DNA of 64,000 nucleotides from Phycisphaera mikurensis NBRC 102666 (GTDB lineage Bacteria; Planctomycetota; Phycisphaerae; Phycisphaerales; SM1A02): assembly GCA_945878575.1 (NCBI GenBank), contig CAMDUB010000006.1:1-64000 (forward strand), written 5' to 3'. The notes beneath the pieces are model-generated. The model searched no databases, had not been told where the DNA came from, and worked only from the letters and a program-made list of their open reading frames with translations. The translations under genes were made by a program, and so were the position numbers. Shown piece by piece: positions 20,101 to 27,720 of this stretch; positions within the stretch are counted from its first letter, which is position 1; every line of letters starts with the position of its first letter.

Positions 20101-20247
20101 AGCAGCATTTATCAGCGACTCACGATAGCCAAGTTCCAGAAAGCGGAAGACGCGATCGCAGAACTGGATCGGTCACGCCACAAATCTGAGAATCCGCACA
20201 TCGAGATTGACTGCATCGGTTACATAGCCGTAAGGAATGAACCATGA
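17200..20247 (+). CDS. SNF2-family helicase/translocase
   Basis: A 1015-residue protein, using the ATG at 17200 just after a TTG. It begins with a small beta-barrel-like part (QPGSRVQSKADTSRRGVV...FGTVICRVQWDG), as in DrmD/RapA-type SNF2 proteins. Motif I is ADEVGLGKTIEAGY near residue 125 and DEAH (CDEAHHLRNP) near 229; LLSATPIQ is motif III. The second RecA domain has VLLSSEVGSEGLDFQ and PMRIEQRIGRVDRYGQ. About 350 residues follow that match nothing I know. It tracks along double-stranded DNA using ATP. It leads a five-gene operon and overlaps the Hsp70-like gene (ATGA). It resembles the SNF2 partner of DISARM, but no DISARM partners are present. Confidence 0.9.
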   Translation: MQPGSRVQSKADTSRRGVVTEAPFAMFGTVICRVQWDGSNAPTQCPLQAIELIKESTAAVERVVSGDFDPLSLLLARLTREKIVDPHSDVLYSLRTAAADFHPYQFRPVIKLIREDAGGILIADEVGLGKTIEAGYILKELKARDRSGFKRVLVVCPASLRDKWKQEMARRFGEHFDILGADDLERLIDRMTAGSGDQTFQAIVSYETLRSKSCKDRVVELGLIDLTICDEAHHLRNPATLIYRVAKQLREATKNIVLLSATPIQMHSENLRALLALIASDRVQDGDGFRRQMAANQKLIQIERHILAAQPDDDAAACQLLDELRRGSLVGVPESHIRSLRERLLGISTDDNVSVRVDLASDIRDAGPFSTILTRTRRRDVRQNFSKRRPMMVDVAFTTDERVVFDWCLAESRRRYAEATDSIGRFVSVNVQRKFSSSIRAFLGALAEDIADECIEGADDSPSSFHTATLVMPTEVAHSAQALLTNNVDTKYACLRSAMQSLIEADPSAKFVIFSFYKGTLAYLNRRLTKDGLQVVQIDGDVPSHPQRPSMDERGKRIRRFREDVDVRVLLSSEVGSEGLDFQDVCYVVVNYDLPWNPMRIEQRIGRVDRYGQMREAVIIVNFKVRDTIEDRVYHQLLERINIFHESIGDLEEILGDVQHDVEELVMRAEISDAQRTNFAADSERIAATMAAIARQVGESQELLVGHDEFIDAALKDIEQNGRRVLPSELANFVESALRSQGLAVLPGHLPRRTIAPSGRAMANVIRRQLRLRDETAMNTTISIEAGPCALQYEEPKGENYVDVTHPIVTACVKFSTQSTTDDSVSLDREFAASANCRVPNAPSGVSAIGVFRLTTVTTRRSTHAIEFIVCGPDGGLVPRPVAELMLDALRQTGADAARTGDAPRLSLELVKSIHKEVGERLRIAEESAELRQVRTRELSFAKDRAKLLRVLESTQVQIEGPDFKKSSSIYQRLTIAKFQKAEDAIAELDRSRHKSENPHIEIDCIGYIAVRNEP

Positions 20248-22055
20248 ACCCGTTTGCAACCGTGGGCGTCGATGTTGGGACGTCGACAACAAAGGTCGTA
20301 CTTGGGAACGCCACTGGAGACATGGACGCCATGCGGTACGTTCCCTTTAACGGCGCGTGTCGATGGCCTTCGGTCGTAGCAGTTCATACGTTGCGTGGCG
20401 ACATCCATGTGTTCAATGAACCTGATTCAACGTTTTCACCGGCGAAGGTCCGTCGAAATCTCAAACTTGCCATCCTTCTGTCACCCGAACATCCAGAGTT
20501 GCGGGTGGTCGAAGACCATACGGGCTGGGGCCCTGACACGCTCTACTGTGCGATGGTGACATTTGCCCTCGCAAAGGCGCTTCACGAGCACGGACCATGT
20601 GACGACTTTGCCTGCTTCGTCGGTGCTCCGTTGAGGGACGTAGCAAATGACGGACGACGATTGAAATTTGGTCAGATCGGATACGCGGCGCGACAGTGCG
20701 CAGACAAGATCACCCAGCATGATTTGGAACACATGGTCGTCCCAGCATGGGTCGCAGAGTTGATCGCGGCGGAATTGGAGCGACCATCGAACGGATCTGC
20801 TGATGACGTTGTATTAGCTGAATCCCACGCCGCCGTTAGCGGAACAGCGCTCTCGACATACGCACTCAACGGTACAAACTGCGTCATCGATATGGGCGCT
20901 GGAACCACTGACATTGGCTGGTTTGCCCGCGGTAATGGAAGCACACTGAACTACTTTGGCGGCAACTCGTTCGATGTCGCCGGTGAACAACTGGACGACG
21001 CGCTACGATTTCACATTAGTCGCGACCATGGAACCCGCGTCTCACGTGCGGCGCTGTGGTCAGCAAAGTCAGCCTCCGTACCGTTCCGCGGAATCGTTGG
21101 CCCCGGCAGTGACTGGAGCATCTCTGCAGCAGACCTTTCGGGAATATGTAACTCGCATGCTGAATATCTCGCCAAGCTGATCAGGCGTTCCGCTTTGGAT
21201 ATGAATCTTGGTAAACGCCTGCGATTTCTCCTTGTAGGCGGAGCGACTCTCTTTCAACCGGTTCAAGACGCATTAATCGGTTCGCTACGGCGGCGATTCG
21301 AGCATGCAGAGTTCTTTTCCGTACCAGCCGTGCCGATTCCGCCGATCGGGCGACAAGAAGTCCCCACCGGTCTTGATGCGCCGATCTGGGTTGCGATGGG
21401 TCTCGCTCGAGGGATTCAGGCGACGGAAACATTTGTACGCCGTGAGCCGCCAAGCGCCAAGTCAGCACCGAGACCGATCTCATTGACCCGCCGTGTGCAA
21501 TGTTCGTGCGGAGGTACCAATAGCGACTGCGCACGATGCGCTGGCCGGGGCGTAGTGACCTTCGGATCGACTGGAGACTACGAAGTTCGGTCAATTGATA
21601 CTTTCGAGAGTCGTAACTTGTGGCGGACCTGCAATCTCTGCAATTGTCAGTTGGCACCAGAACTGCTGGATGAGCACACGAAGCGCTTTCACACACAGAA
21701 AACTGGACCGATACATCCGTCTGCACCTGCCGCGAATGTTGATGAATCCCAAACGATTATCGAGTGGATACAAAATCATGAAGCACGACATGGAATCGAC
21801 ACCTTGTGTGTTCAGCTGCTACAACTACTGGAACGACCCCCACTGACACCGAACGACGCACGCGAAAGGTTGCGTACATTACGACCGGCTGCGGCTGGCG
21901 TAAATGACAACATCGTGCATACACAGGCCGCCCGGACCATCCGAGCACTGATCTGGCAACGCGCAGGATGTCCCGAATCGGCAACGGCCGAGGCAGCGGC
22001 GCTGATTTGGCGGGATCTGCGCGACTATCTTGCTGCCGAAGGAATCAAAGCATGA
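20244..22055 (+). CDS. Hsp70/actin-fold ATPase with DnaJ-type and C2H2-type zinc motifs
   Basis: A 603-residue protein behind AAGGA. The actin/Hsp70 ATPase marks are VGVDVGTSTTKVV (phosphate 1, residue 7), VIDMGAGTTDIGW (phosphate 2, near 214) and FLLVGGATLFQPV (adenosine, near 329). Instead of an Hsp70 peptide-binding domain it carries, near residues 419-436, CSCGGTNSDCARCAGRG, whose second half is the CxxCxGxG of DnaJ zinc domains. Near 462-482 CNLCNCQLAPELLDEHTKRFH has C-x2-C-x11-H-x4-H spacing like a C2H2 finger. The last 100 residues are helical. The fusion suggests an ATP-driven switch that reads DNA or protein through zinc. It overlaps both neighbours by four bases. Confidence 0.85.
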   Translation: MNPFATVGVDVGTSTTKVVLGNATGDMDAMRYVPFNGACRWPSVVAVHTLRGDIHVFNEPDSTFSPAKVRRNLKLAILLSPEHPELRVVEDHTGWGPDTLYCAMVTFALAKALHEHGPCDDFACFVGAPLRDVANDGRRLKFGQIGYAARQCADKITQHDLEHMVVPAWVAELIAAELERPSNGSADDVVLAESHAAVSGTALSTYALNGTNCVIDMGAGTTDIGWFARGNGSTLNYFGGNSFDVAGEQLDDALRFHISRDHGTRVSRAALWSAKSASVPFRGIVGPGSDWSISAADLSGICNSHAEYLAKLIRRSALDMNLGKRLRFLLVGGATLFQPVQDALIGSLRRRFEHAEFFSVPAVPIPPIGRQEVPTGLDAPIWVAMGLARGIQATETFVRREPPSAKSAPRPISLTRRVQCSCGGTNSDCARCAGRGVVTFGSTGDYEVRSIDTFESRNLWRTCNLCNCQLAPELLDEHTKRFHTQKTGPIHPSAPAANVDESQTIIEWIQNHEARHGIDTLCVQLLQLLERPPLTPNDARERLRTLRPAAAGVNDNIVHTQAARTIRALIWQRAGCPESATAEAAALIWRDLRDYLAAEGIKA

Positions 22056-23236
22056 CTGATCCAGAAACAGAATTTAGCATCCCAGACAAACTTCTCCAGA
22101 GTCTGGCGGCATGGCGCGCAGGCGAGATCAAGTCGGACCGTGCGGAACAACTGGTACGCGAACAACTGGTAGATTTACCAATCACAAAAGCGAAAGGTAC
22201 TCATGCGATCCTCGAAGGCGTTGCAAGGGTGCTCGTTGAAACAGCAATTGATGCCAACGTACCGCTTGGAAACATGACGAGGGTCTTTCGCTCAGTAGCG
22301 AAACGGTCGGCGACCAATACTCTCTGGCGCTGGGCTTTCATCGGGGCTGCCTACTCACCCGAATTGATTGACAAGGTAAAGCGAGACGATCGTTTAATGA
22401 TTCTCAGTTCTGCCCTTATTGACACGTGGCCAATGCCTTCTAAAAAATCCACGTTGACCAAGGTAACGGGAACTGTAAATCCAAACCGCACTGCGTACGC
22501 CACACAATATGCCGTTACTGTCCTAAACACCTTAAGACACGCCGAGGCTGTGGCGCCCGCTAAAGGAAGCCTCGCCAACGCACTGGTTCAAGCAGCGTTG
22601 GCAATGGGTATCGCGCGCGGTACTGAGACAATGGTTGCAGGCTATCCAGTGGCTGTACCAATGGAATGCGAGATTCCAGAGCCCCTTTGCGTTGTAAGCG
22701 CACAGGCAAACCCGAATGCAACTGTGCAAGCAATCTCCAAACCGAGGTTTACCGAAGACGATTTCCACCGGCTGCGCAAGGAGTTAGAAGCAGCGAGACA
22801 GGACTTTCACGCGGAGGAAACACGTTCTCGCAGTGTCGCAGCGAAGTTGGAGGACACCGCGCACGATGTCGACCGTCTTCGAAACAACCTGCACGTCCGC
22901 GAAGCCGAAATTGCTGAATGCCGCGCGGAGCGCGATCGACTCGCTCACGCAGTTGAACGGTCTATTGAGTTGGAGCAAGAACTGCGCGAGCTTCGGACCA
23001 AGTTTGATTTGTTTCGTGGCGAAAGCCTCGAAGTGATCAAACAGACTCGAGCGCAATCCGAGGCCGCCGCGCTCGCCCGATGCAGACAACTCGCATCAGT
23101 ACCCATATCGACGCTCCAACAGTTATCCTTATCGATTCCGGAAGACGCTCGTCAAGTGCTTAGCGCGTGCTTGGCACAGTTAGAAATCTCAATGCGCCAA
23201 CCTGGGGAGGCCACTCATAATGCTATGCGGGATTGA
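22052..23236 (+). CDS. Coiled-coil protein between two Hsp70-like genes
   Basis: A 394-residue protein starting MTDPETEFSIPDKLL at the ATG overlapping the previous stop. Residues 1-200 form a helical domain (LLQSLAAWRAGEIKSDRAEQ, ILEGVARVLVETA). From about 235 to 345 it is a long charged coiled coil (FHRLRKELEAARQDFHAEET, VDRLRNNLHVREAEIAECRA, ELEQELRELRTKF). A short helical cap ends it. I know no family. Its position between two Hsp70-fold genes, and the coiled coil, invite comparison with GrpE exchange factors, but no GrpE signature is visible. It could equally be a scaffold joining the ATPases to the helicase. It overlaps the next gene by 17 bases. Confidence 0.75.
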   Translation: MTDPETEFSIPDKLLQSLAAWRAGEIKSDRAEQLVREQLVDLPITKAKGTHAILEGVARVLVETAIDANVPLGNMTRVFRSVAKRSATNTLWRWAFIGAAYSPELIDKVKRDDRLMILSSALIDTWPMPSKKSTLTKVTGTVNPNRTAYATQYAVTVLNTLRHAEAVAPAKGSLANALVQAALAMGIARGTETMVAGYPVAVPMECEIPEPLCVVSAQANPNATVQAISKPRFTEDDFHRLRKELEAARQDFHAEETRSRSVAAKLEDTAHDVDRLRNNLHVREAEIAECRAERDRLAHAVERSIELEQELRELRTKFDLFRGESLEVIKQTRAQSEAAALARCRQLASVPISTLQQLSLSIPEDARQVLSACLAQLEISMRQPGEATHNAMRD

Positions 23237-24632
23237 CTTTGGAACGCGCAATACAGCAATCGTCAAGGGGCAACGACGAGTCGTGGGAAGTGATAACAGT
23301 ACGGTTCCCAGCTTCGTTGCATATTCACGCACCGGACTTCCGAGACGAATCGGTAATGCCGCAAAGGTATTGCTTGACAATCCGGGAGAATTTGCCGACT
23401 GGGACGTGCGGCGTTCATTCAAACTCCAACTCCCCGAATCTGATGGCTCCCCTAACTGTATAGCAACCTCCGTGACGGCTGACTTTTTAGGGGATGTCCT
23501 CCGCCTCCAGTCTGCTGGCCCAACACCCGTAACTGGCGCCGTCATGGCTATTCCGGTGGCATGGCCATCAGCGGCACGACGCGCCCTCCGTGTTGCCGCG
23601 GGGAGAGCGGGAATAGACCTCAAAGGGTTCGTTTCTGAATCTACGGCTGCTTTTGCATGGTACCGGACGCAATTCGGCGAACTCAAGGAGGTCGCGGTAT
23701 TTGATTGGGGTGCAGGAACTCTTGATATCTCAGTTCTCCGCATCAGGGGCGGCAGCCATGGCACCGCTTCTATCGAGGAACTTCATTGCGCGAGTTCAGA
23801 TTCCGCGGGGGACGTGGTGGATGGGCTGCTTGCGCAGCGCATTCACAAGGAACTGCAACGAATGGACCATGCGCTGCCGCCGTGGACCGAAATCGATCGT
23901 GACGAGCAGACACGGCTGTGTCATCAAGCTGAATGGGTGAAGATTGCCCTTTCTGATTCAACCATCGTTTCAATGCCTATTTCTTTGAATAAATATTGCG
24001 GAAAGCCGCGAGTGGTCACCATCTCTTCGAAAGAATTTGAGGATGTCATCCGGACGGTCATCGAAGGTGCTTTAGATGTGCTCTTCGCTGCCTTACTTCG
24101 AGCAGGCACAAGCGCACCTCGTCTCGACGCAGTACTCGTAGTCGGTGGATGCTCAAAGTTGCGGGGCTTTGGCGGACTGATGCGCGAACAATTCGGATCA
24201 CGCCTGGCTATCTCACCTGATTCGGAGTGGGCAGTCGCCGAGGGGGCACAACAAATCGCCGAGGCCGGAGATGGCTGCTACGCCTGTGTTCAAGAGTTTT
24301 GTCTTGTGCTCAGCGACGGTCTCGCACTACCGCTCACTGCTCCCCGGGCTCCATTCGATGGTCGTTCCACTACTCATGTAGTTGGGAAAATCGATAGTGC
24401 AAACGTTGCGTCATTGGTGTTTGGTGAACGAGCGCAGGGAACCAGCGGTGATCCGCGAACGATTGGCGGGCTAGCGATCCCAAGTCAAGGCCTGCCAGGA
24501 GAGCCGATCGAGGTGTCGGCGACGCTCGATCCCGACCTGTTTCTTCGCATCCGCGCAGGAACGCTCCTAGGCAACGACCGCGACGTGCGTACTTTCGAGT
24601 ACCCGAGTACACGATTCGAGTACCACCTTTAA
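23220..24632 (+). CDS. Short Hsp70-like chaperone
   Basis: A 470-residue protein with a strong ribosome site (GGGGAGG). Motifs are GIDFGTRNTAIVKG (phosphate 1), AVFDWGAGTLDISVL (phosphate 2) and VLVVGGCSKLRGF (adenosine). SESTAAFAWY matches the Hsp70 connect region (usually EPTAAALAYG). DnaK is about 640 residues; here the ATPase domain is complete, but only a reduced beta substrate-binding part (VLSDGLALPL, GEPIEVSATLDPDLFLRIRA) remains and the lid is absent. It is therefore a specialised, not housekeeping, Hsp70. It is preceded by the coiled-coil gene and followed after eight bases by a small zinc protein. The likely role is ATP-dependent assembly or sensing in this locus. Confidence 0.88.
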   Translation: MLCGIDFGTRNTAIVKGQRRVVGSDNSTVPSFVAYSRTGLPRRIGNAAKVLLDNPGEFADWDVRRSFKLQLPESDGSPNCIATSVTADFLGDVLRLQSAGPTPVTGAVMAIPVAWPSAARRALRVAAGRAGIDLKGFVSESTAAFAWYRTQFGELKEVAVFDWGAGTLDISVLRIRGGSHGTASIEELHCASSDSAGDVVDGLLAQRIHKELQRMDHALPPWTEIDRDEQTRLCHQAEWVKIALSDSTIVSMPISLNKYCGKPRVVTISSKEFEDVIRTVIEGALDVLFAALLRAGTSAPRLDAVLVVGGCSKLRGFGGLMREQFGSRLAISPDSEWAVAEGAQQIAEAGDGCYACVQEFCLVLSDGLALPLTAPRAPFDGRSTTHVVGKIDSANVASLVFGERAQGTSGDPRTIGGLAIPSQGLPGEPIEVSATLDPDLFLRIRAGTLLGNDRDVRTFEYPSTRFEYHL

Positions 24633-24640
24633 GGAGCACA

Positions 24641-24973
24641 ATGGAAACCCATTCAAACGTCCGTCTAATCTCGAACGTTCATGTCCGCCAACGGGGCGTA
24701 GAAGCACGCGACGATGTCGGATTTCGAAATGCAATATTTAGTAGAGATGGGTTGCTGCAACTCTTCCCAGAACTACTTCCAGGCCCCGCTGGCATAGACC
24801 AACAAATGCTGCGAATTATGTTATCCGCGAGCCAAACTGACTACTTCTCGATGTTGCCCTGCCCACTGTGCGGCCGGAAGGATTACTGGTATCGCCGCTC
24901 AGGAAACGGGCACCAGATAAGTCGCTGCATATGCATGTGCCAACGGGCGGACCACGCGGCGTCGAGAATGTGA
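24641..24973 (+). CDS. Small zinc-motif protein
   Basis: A 110-residue protein behind AAGGAG, last in the SNF2-Hsp70 operon. The N-terminal 70 residues have no known domain. The C-terminal half has PCPLCGRKDYWYRRS...QISRCICMC, a CxxC...CxCxC pattern with an aromatic YWYR middle. It is like zinc ribbons that read nucleic acid, though the second knuckle is irregular. The last dozen residues look unconserved, so the gene could be cut short by a frameshift, but there is no sequence here to prove it. Nothing else is seen between it and the convergent methyltransferase 142 bases downstream. Confidence 0.65.
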   Translation: METHSNVRLISNVHVRQRGVEARDDVGFRNAIFSRDGLLQLFPELLPGPAGIDQQMLRIMLSASQTDYFSMLPCPLCGRKDYWYRRSGNGHQISRCICMCQRADHAASRM

Positions 24974-25115
24974 CCTACGTGGGCTCTTACCCCTTGCCTA
25001 ATCCGGAGCGGCAGAAATGCACTCTAGTGCACGACGTTACGAGCCTTCACCCTACCCGACTTTCCCGGACGTGATTCGGTCTTAACCTCAACGGGACTAA
25101 AGTCCTGCGCCATCC

Positions 25116-26120
25116 TCATCGTTTCCCGCGCCGAACCCCGCTCGCCCCAGCCAGTGCCAACTTCACCGCTTTCGCCAAGTGGTACGCAAACTTCACAGGC
25201 ACCGCATTGCCGACCATCTTGTACCCATCAATGATGCGCTCGTATTCAAACTTGTAATTGGGCGGAAACGTCTGAATACAGGCGCACTCCCGTACACTCA
25301 TACGCCGGTACTTGACTTCAGACCCACGCTTGAAACGAAATTCATCCTTATCCACCTTCTCCATCTTGGGTGCAGATGGATGAATTGGAGCATGGCGTGC
25401 ACCAGCTTGAATCGTGAAAGACGGCTGGTCCCATCCCCTAACACGGTTTCGAGACATGTAGATCGGACTGAAACTGCCATCTAAGAATTCGTGGTTTGGC
25501 ACGTCCCCGTGGTCGACCCGCTTGTTCGGCGACCGGTTGCATCGAGGTTTAGGCATATTGTTGATGGCGTCACGCAATGTTGGCGCCCGTCCCACTGGCC
25601 CGGGGAATACAAATTCACACCCGAGGTCGCTCCGAATACCAACAATAATTACTCGATCTCGATCTTGAGGCACGCCAAAATTGCTAGCGCGCAACATGCG
25701 GTGAGCCACGCGGTATCCGAGCCCTTCAAATCGCTTGATAATCACATCAAACGCCGCCTTATGACGCGCCGACAGGATACCTGAGACATTTTCTGCAAGA
25801 AAAAATTTAGGGTTCACGTGCTCAAGGATCCGCTCGTACTCGGAAAAAAGTTGCCCTCGTTTGTCGTCAATTCCGCGATGAGCGCCAGCTTCGCTCCAAC
25901 TCTGACATGGAGGTCCGCCAATCACACCGTCGGCTGGGGGAAGTGTGTCAACCTGAATATCCACAATGCTGCCAGTATTGAGGGGTACCCCTGTAAAGTT
26001 CGCTTTGTAGGTTGGCCAAACAGTCTTGTCGTACTCATTAGCGAAAACTGTCGTAAATCCTGCACGTTTAAACCCCAGGTCTAAGCCGCCCGCACCGGAA
26101 AAAAGAGATATGACTTTCAT
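25116..26120 (-). CDS. C5-cytosine DNA methyltransferase (GHKL-type R-M locus)
   Basis: A 334-residue enzyme that transfers a methyl group from SAM to carbon 5 of cytosine. Motif I is LFSGAGGLDLGF, motif IV is GGPPCQSWSEAG with the catalytic Cys, motif VI is FLAENVSGI, motif VIII is QDRDRVIIVG and motif X is GNAVPVKFAYHLAKAV. The target-recognition region between VIII and X is short. The ATG at 26120 begins right at motif I; a GTG 18 bases upstream is possible. It lies 158 bases downstream of the SRA-like gene on the same strand and presumably protects host DNA from the neighbouring restriction complex. The target sequence cannot be read from the protein. Confidence 0.95.
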   Translation of the reverse strand: MKVISLFSGAGGLDLGFKRAGFTTVFANEYDKTVWPTYKANFTGVPLNTGSIVDIQVDTLPPADGVIGGPPCQSWSEAGAHRGIDDKRGQLFSEYERILEHVNPKFFLAENVSGILSARHKAAFDVIIKRFEGLGYRVAHRMLRASNFGVPQDRDRVIIVGIRSDLGCEFVFPGPVGRAPTLRDAINNMPKPRCNRSPNKRVDHGDVPNHEFLDGSFSPIYMSRNRVRGWDQPSFTIQAGARHAPIHPSAPKMEKVDKDEFRFKRGSEVKYRRMSVRECACIQTFPPNYKFEYERIIDGYKMVGNAVPVKFAYHLAKAVKLALAGASGVRRGKR

Positions 26121-26278
26121 TGACAACAGAATAACCACGAAAATTTCTTAGTCAATACCCCAGATGGCTTCGCTCACTCTTATAGAACCTCAACGCCTCC
26201 TGTGCCCGGAGCGCCCTCAGGCTTCAACACCTAAAGCAAGACACTGAACATGAATTGACGCGGCACGCATTTTCGACC

Positions 26279-26731
26279 CTAACCGCAATCGATCTGCACT
26301 TGAACCAGATGGAATACAACGACTTTGCGCGTCATACCATTTGAGTCCGGCGCCACTTCCCAACGATATGGGTCCTCAGCAAGTTGGTACAAGCCAACGT
26401 AAGTAACTTCGATGCCCTCCGACTCAAACAGATGCACTGGCAACCCAAGAGTTTTGGAGCGAAGCAGTAAGTTGTTTGTACCGGACGATACGGCCTGGTC
26501 TCCGTTCGGACCCTGACCGGTGTAGTGGTACGCCCCATTCGCACGCCGACCCTCCCAAAAGTCGTAACCGAATTTCTTACTCTGTAGTGGGTTGCTGAAC
26601 ACCAGGATCGCCGATTTACTCAGGCACGAGGTAATACCCCACTGATGGGATCCTCCAACCAATTTATGCAATAGTTGACGCCTCAACTTTTCCCCAACGC
26701 GAATTGGCCACAAGTCGTGGGAGCTCCTCAC
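26279..26731 (-). CDS. SRA-like modified-base reader protein
   Basis: A protein of about 150 residues. The core, FGYDFWEGRRANGAYHYTGQ followed by GPNGDQAV, SSGTNNLLL, LPVHLFESEGIEVTYVGLY and a final KVVVFHLVQV, matches the ScoMcrA-like SRA/YDG-type fold that flips and reads modified cytosine. There is no nuclease motif in it. The GTG at 26731 overlaps the DUF4420 stop (GTGA), which fits the coupling seen in the rest of the operon; a GTG at 26749 is an alternative. In this locus it could sense the methylation laid down by the downstream methyltransferase and steer the restriction complex. The fold call is from motif memory. Confidence 0.7.
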   Translation of the reverse strand: MRSSHDLWPIRVGEKLRRQLLHKLVGGSHQWGITSCLSKSAILVFSNPLQSKKFGYDFWEGRRANGAYHYTGQGPNGDQAVSSGTNNLLLRSKTLGLPVHLFESEGIEVTYVGLYQLAEDPYRWEVAPDSNGMTRKVVVFHLVQVQIDCG

Positions 26732-27720
26732 TTGTAATCGCTCCCGCACATTGCCAAATGCAACTGGTCCCGAGGATGAAGGGAACTTCTTTCCATGTCC
26801 GCGACAACCTGAAGATCAGACTCGTATGAAACATTCCGTACATTGAGCGGAATGGGCGCATGGATTTTTGGAACAGCGTCGACATCAAAAAAACGCAAAT
26901 TCTGTAAAGCATGGTCTTTGTCGAAACGAAATCTCGATTGATGTCTCCAATCCACTCCCACCGTCCTCACTACCAGTTCAACGAAGCCACGACGCAACCC
27001 CTCGCCGGGCAATTTTAAAAGTATGCGAGACACCATGTCAGCGCATGTGCAACCATCACTACTTGGATTCAATACAAATGAGGCTATCGATACTCGAAGC
27101 CCGCTCAATGACGCTAACTGCGCATGAGCAAACGTATGAATCCGAGGTCCCGTCGCGGTCTTTACCTCTATCCGTTCATGCCCGAGCGTAAAGTCATACC
27201 GATCATTTGTTGACGCATGCCAAGCCGAGACTGCTAATTCAACATTTGCTGCCTGATCGATCAAAAGTAGTTCACCCCACAGGCCTTGAGTCGATTTATG
27301 ACCGTGCTGCGTTAGGACCCTGAAGAGTGCCACAAGATTCTCTATGAATTTTCTAACGGACTCTGGGTCAGCACTTACTCCCGTTTGGAACAGCATTCCA
27401 ACAAGATCCAGAAACGTCTCTACAACCTGTGGATCACGACTTTTCGTAGCAATAACGGCGACAGTTTCGACGCGCGAGACCGTTGAACTTTGAACGTTGT
27501 AACGCCCGCGAGGTTTGATCCATATATTTTCAAGATCGTGTTCCGGCGCAAAGCCATCGGCGTCCGGCGGCAGTAACAACACAACGCCGTCGCGCATCAC
27601 ACCCAAGCGTGCCCATTCAAATCCGGGGATGCTCACCGCATTGACAGAGTCATCGATCGGATCCAATGCGTCGACCAGACAGTGGTACTGATCCAACAAT
27701 ATTTCTTTGAGCAAACTCAT
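26728..27720 (-). CDS. DUF4420 PD-(D/E)XK-motif protein
   Basis: A 330-residue protein. The ATG at 27720 overlaps the Z1 stop (ATGA). The family mark is GLWGELLLIDQAA, then DRYDFTLGHERIEVKTA, where D and the ExK of IEVKT form the PD-(D/E)XK nuclease centre. The remainder, including RFRFDKDHALQNLRFFDVDAVP, fits the C-terminus of DUF4420 proteins. It is the likely DNA-cutting subunit of the GHKL/Z1 restriction locus. Neighbour order (GHKL, Z1, DUF4420, reader, methylase) is the same as in published MutL/MORC-type restriction loci. Confidence 0.88.
   Translation of the reverse strand: MSLLKEILLDQYHCLVDALDPIDDSVNAVSIPGFEWARLGVMRDGVVLLLPPDADGFAPEHDLENIWIKPRGRYNVQSSTVSRVETVAVIATKSRDPQVVETFLDLVGMLFQTGVSADPESVRKFIENLVALFRVLTQHGHKSTQGLWGELLLIDQAANVELAVSAWHASTNDRYDFTLGHERIEVKTATGPRIHTFAHAQLASLSGLRVSIASFVLNPSSDGCTCADMVSRILLKLPGEGLRRGFVELVVRTVGVDWRHQSRFRFDKDHALQNLRFFDVDAVPKIHAPIPLNVRNVSYESDLQVVADMERSSLHPRDQLHLAMCGSDYK

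Noticed and set aside
22052-23236. GrpE annotation for the coiled-coil protein
   Set aside because: No GrpE C-terminal beta-domain motif; only position and coiled coil support the idea.
17200-24973. Assignment of the SNF2-Hsp70 operon to DISARM, Druantia or Zorya
   Set aside because: SNF2 resembles the DISARM helicase, but no DUF1998, phospholipase-D or matching methylase partners lie in the operon, and no ZorAB or DruA-like genes are seen.
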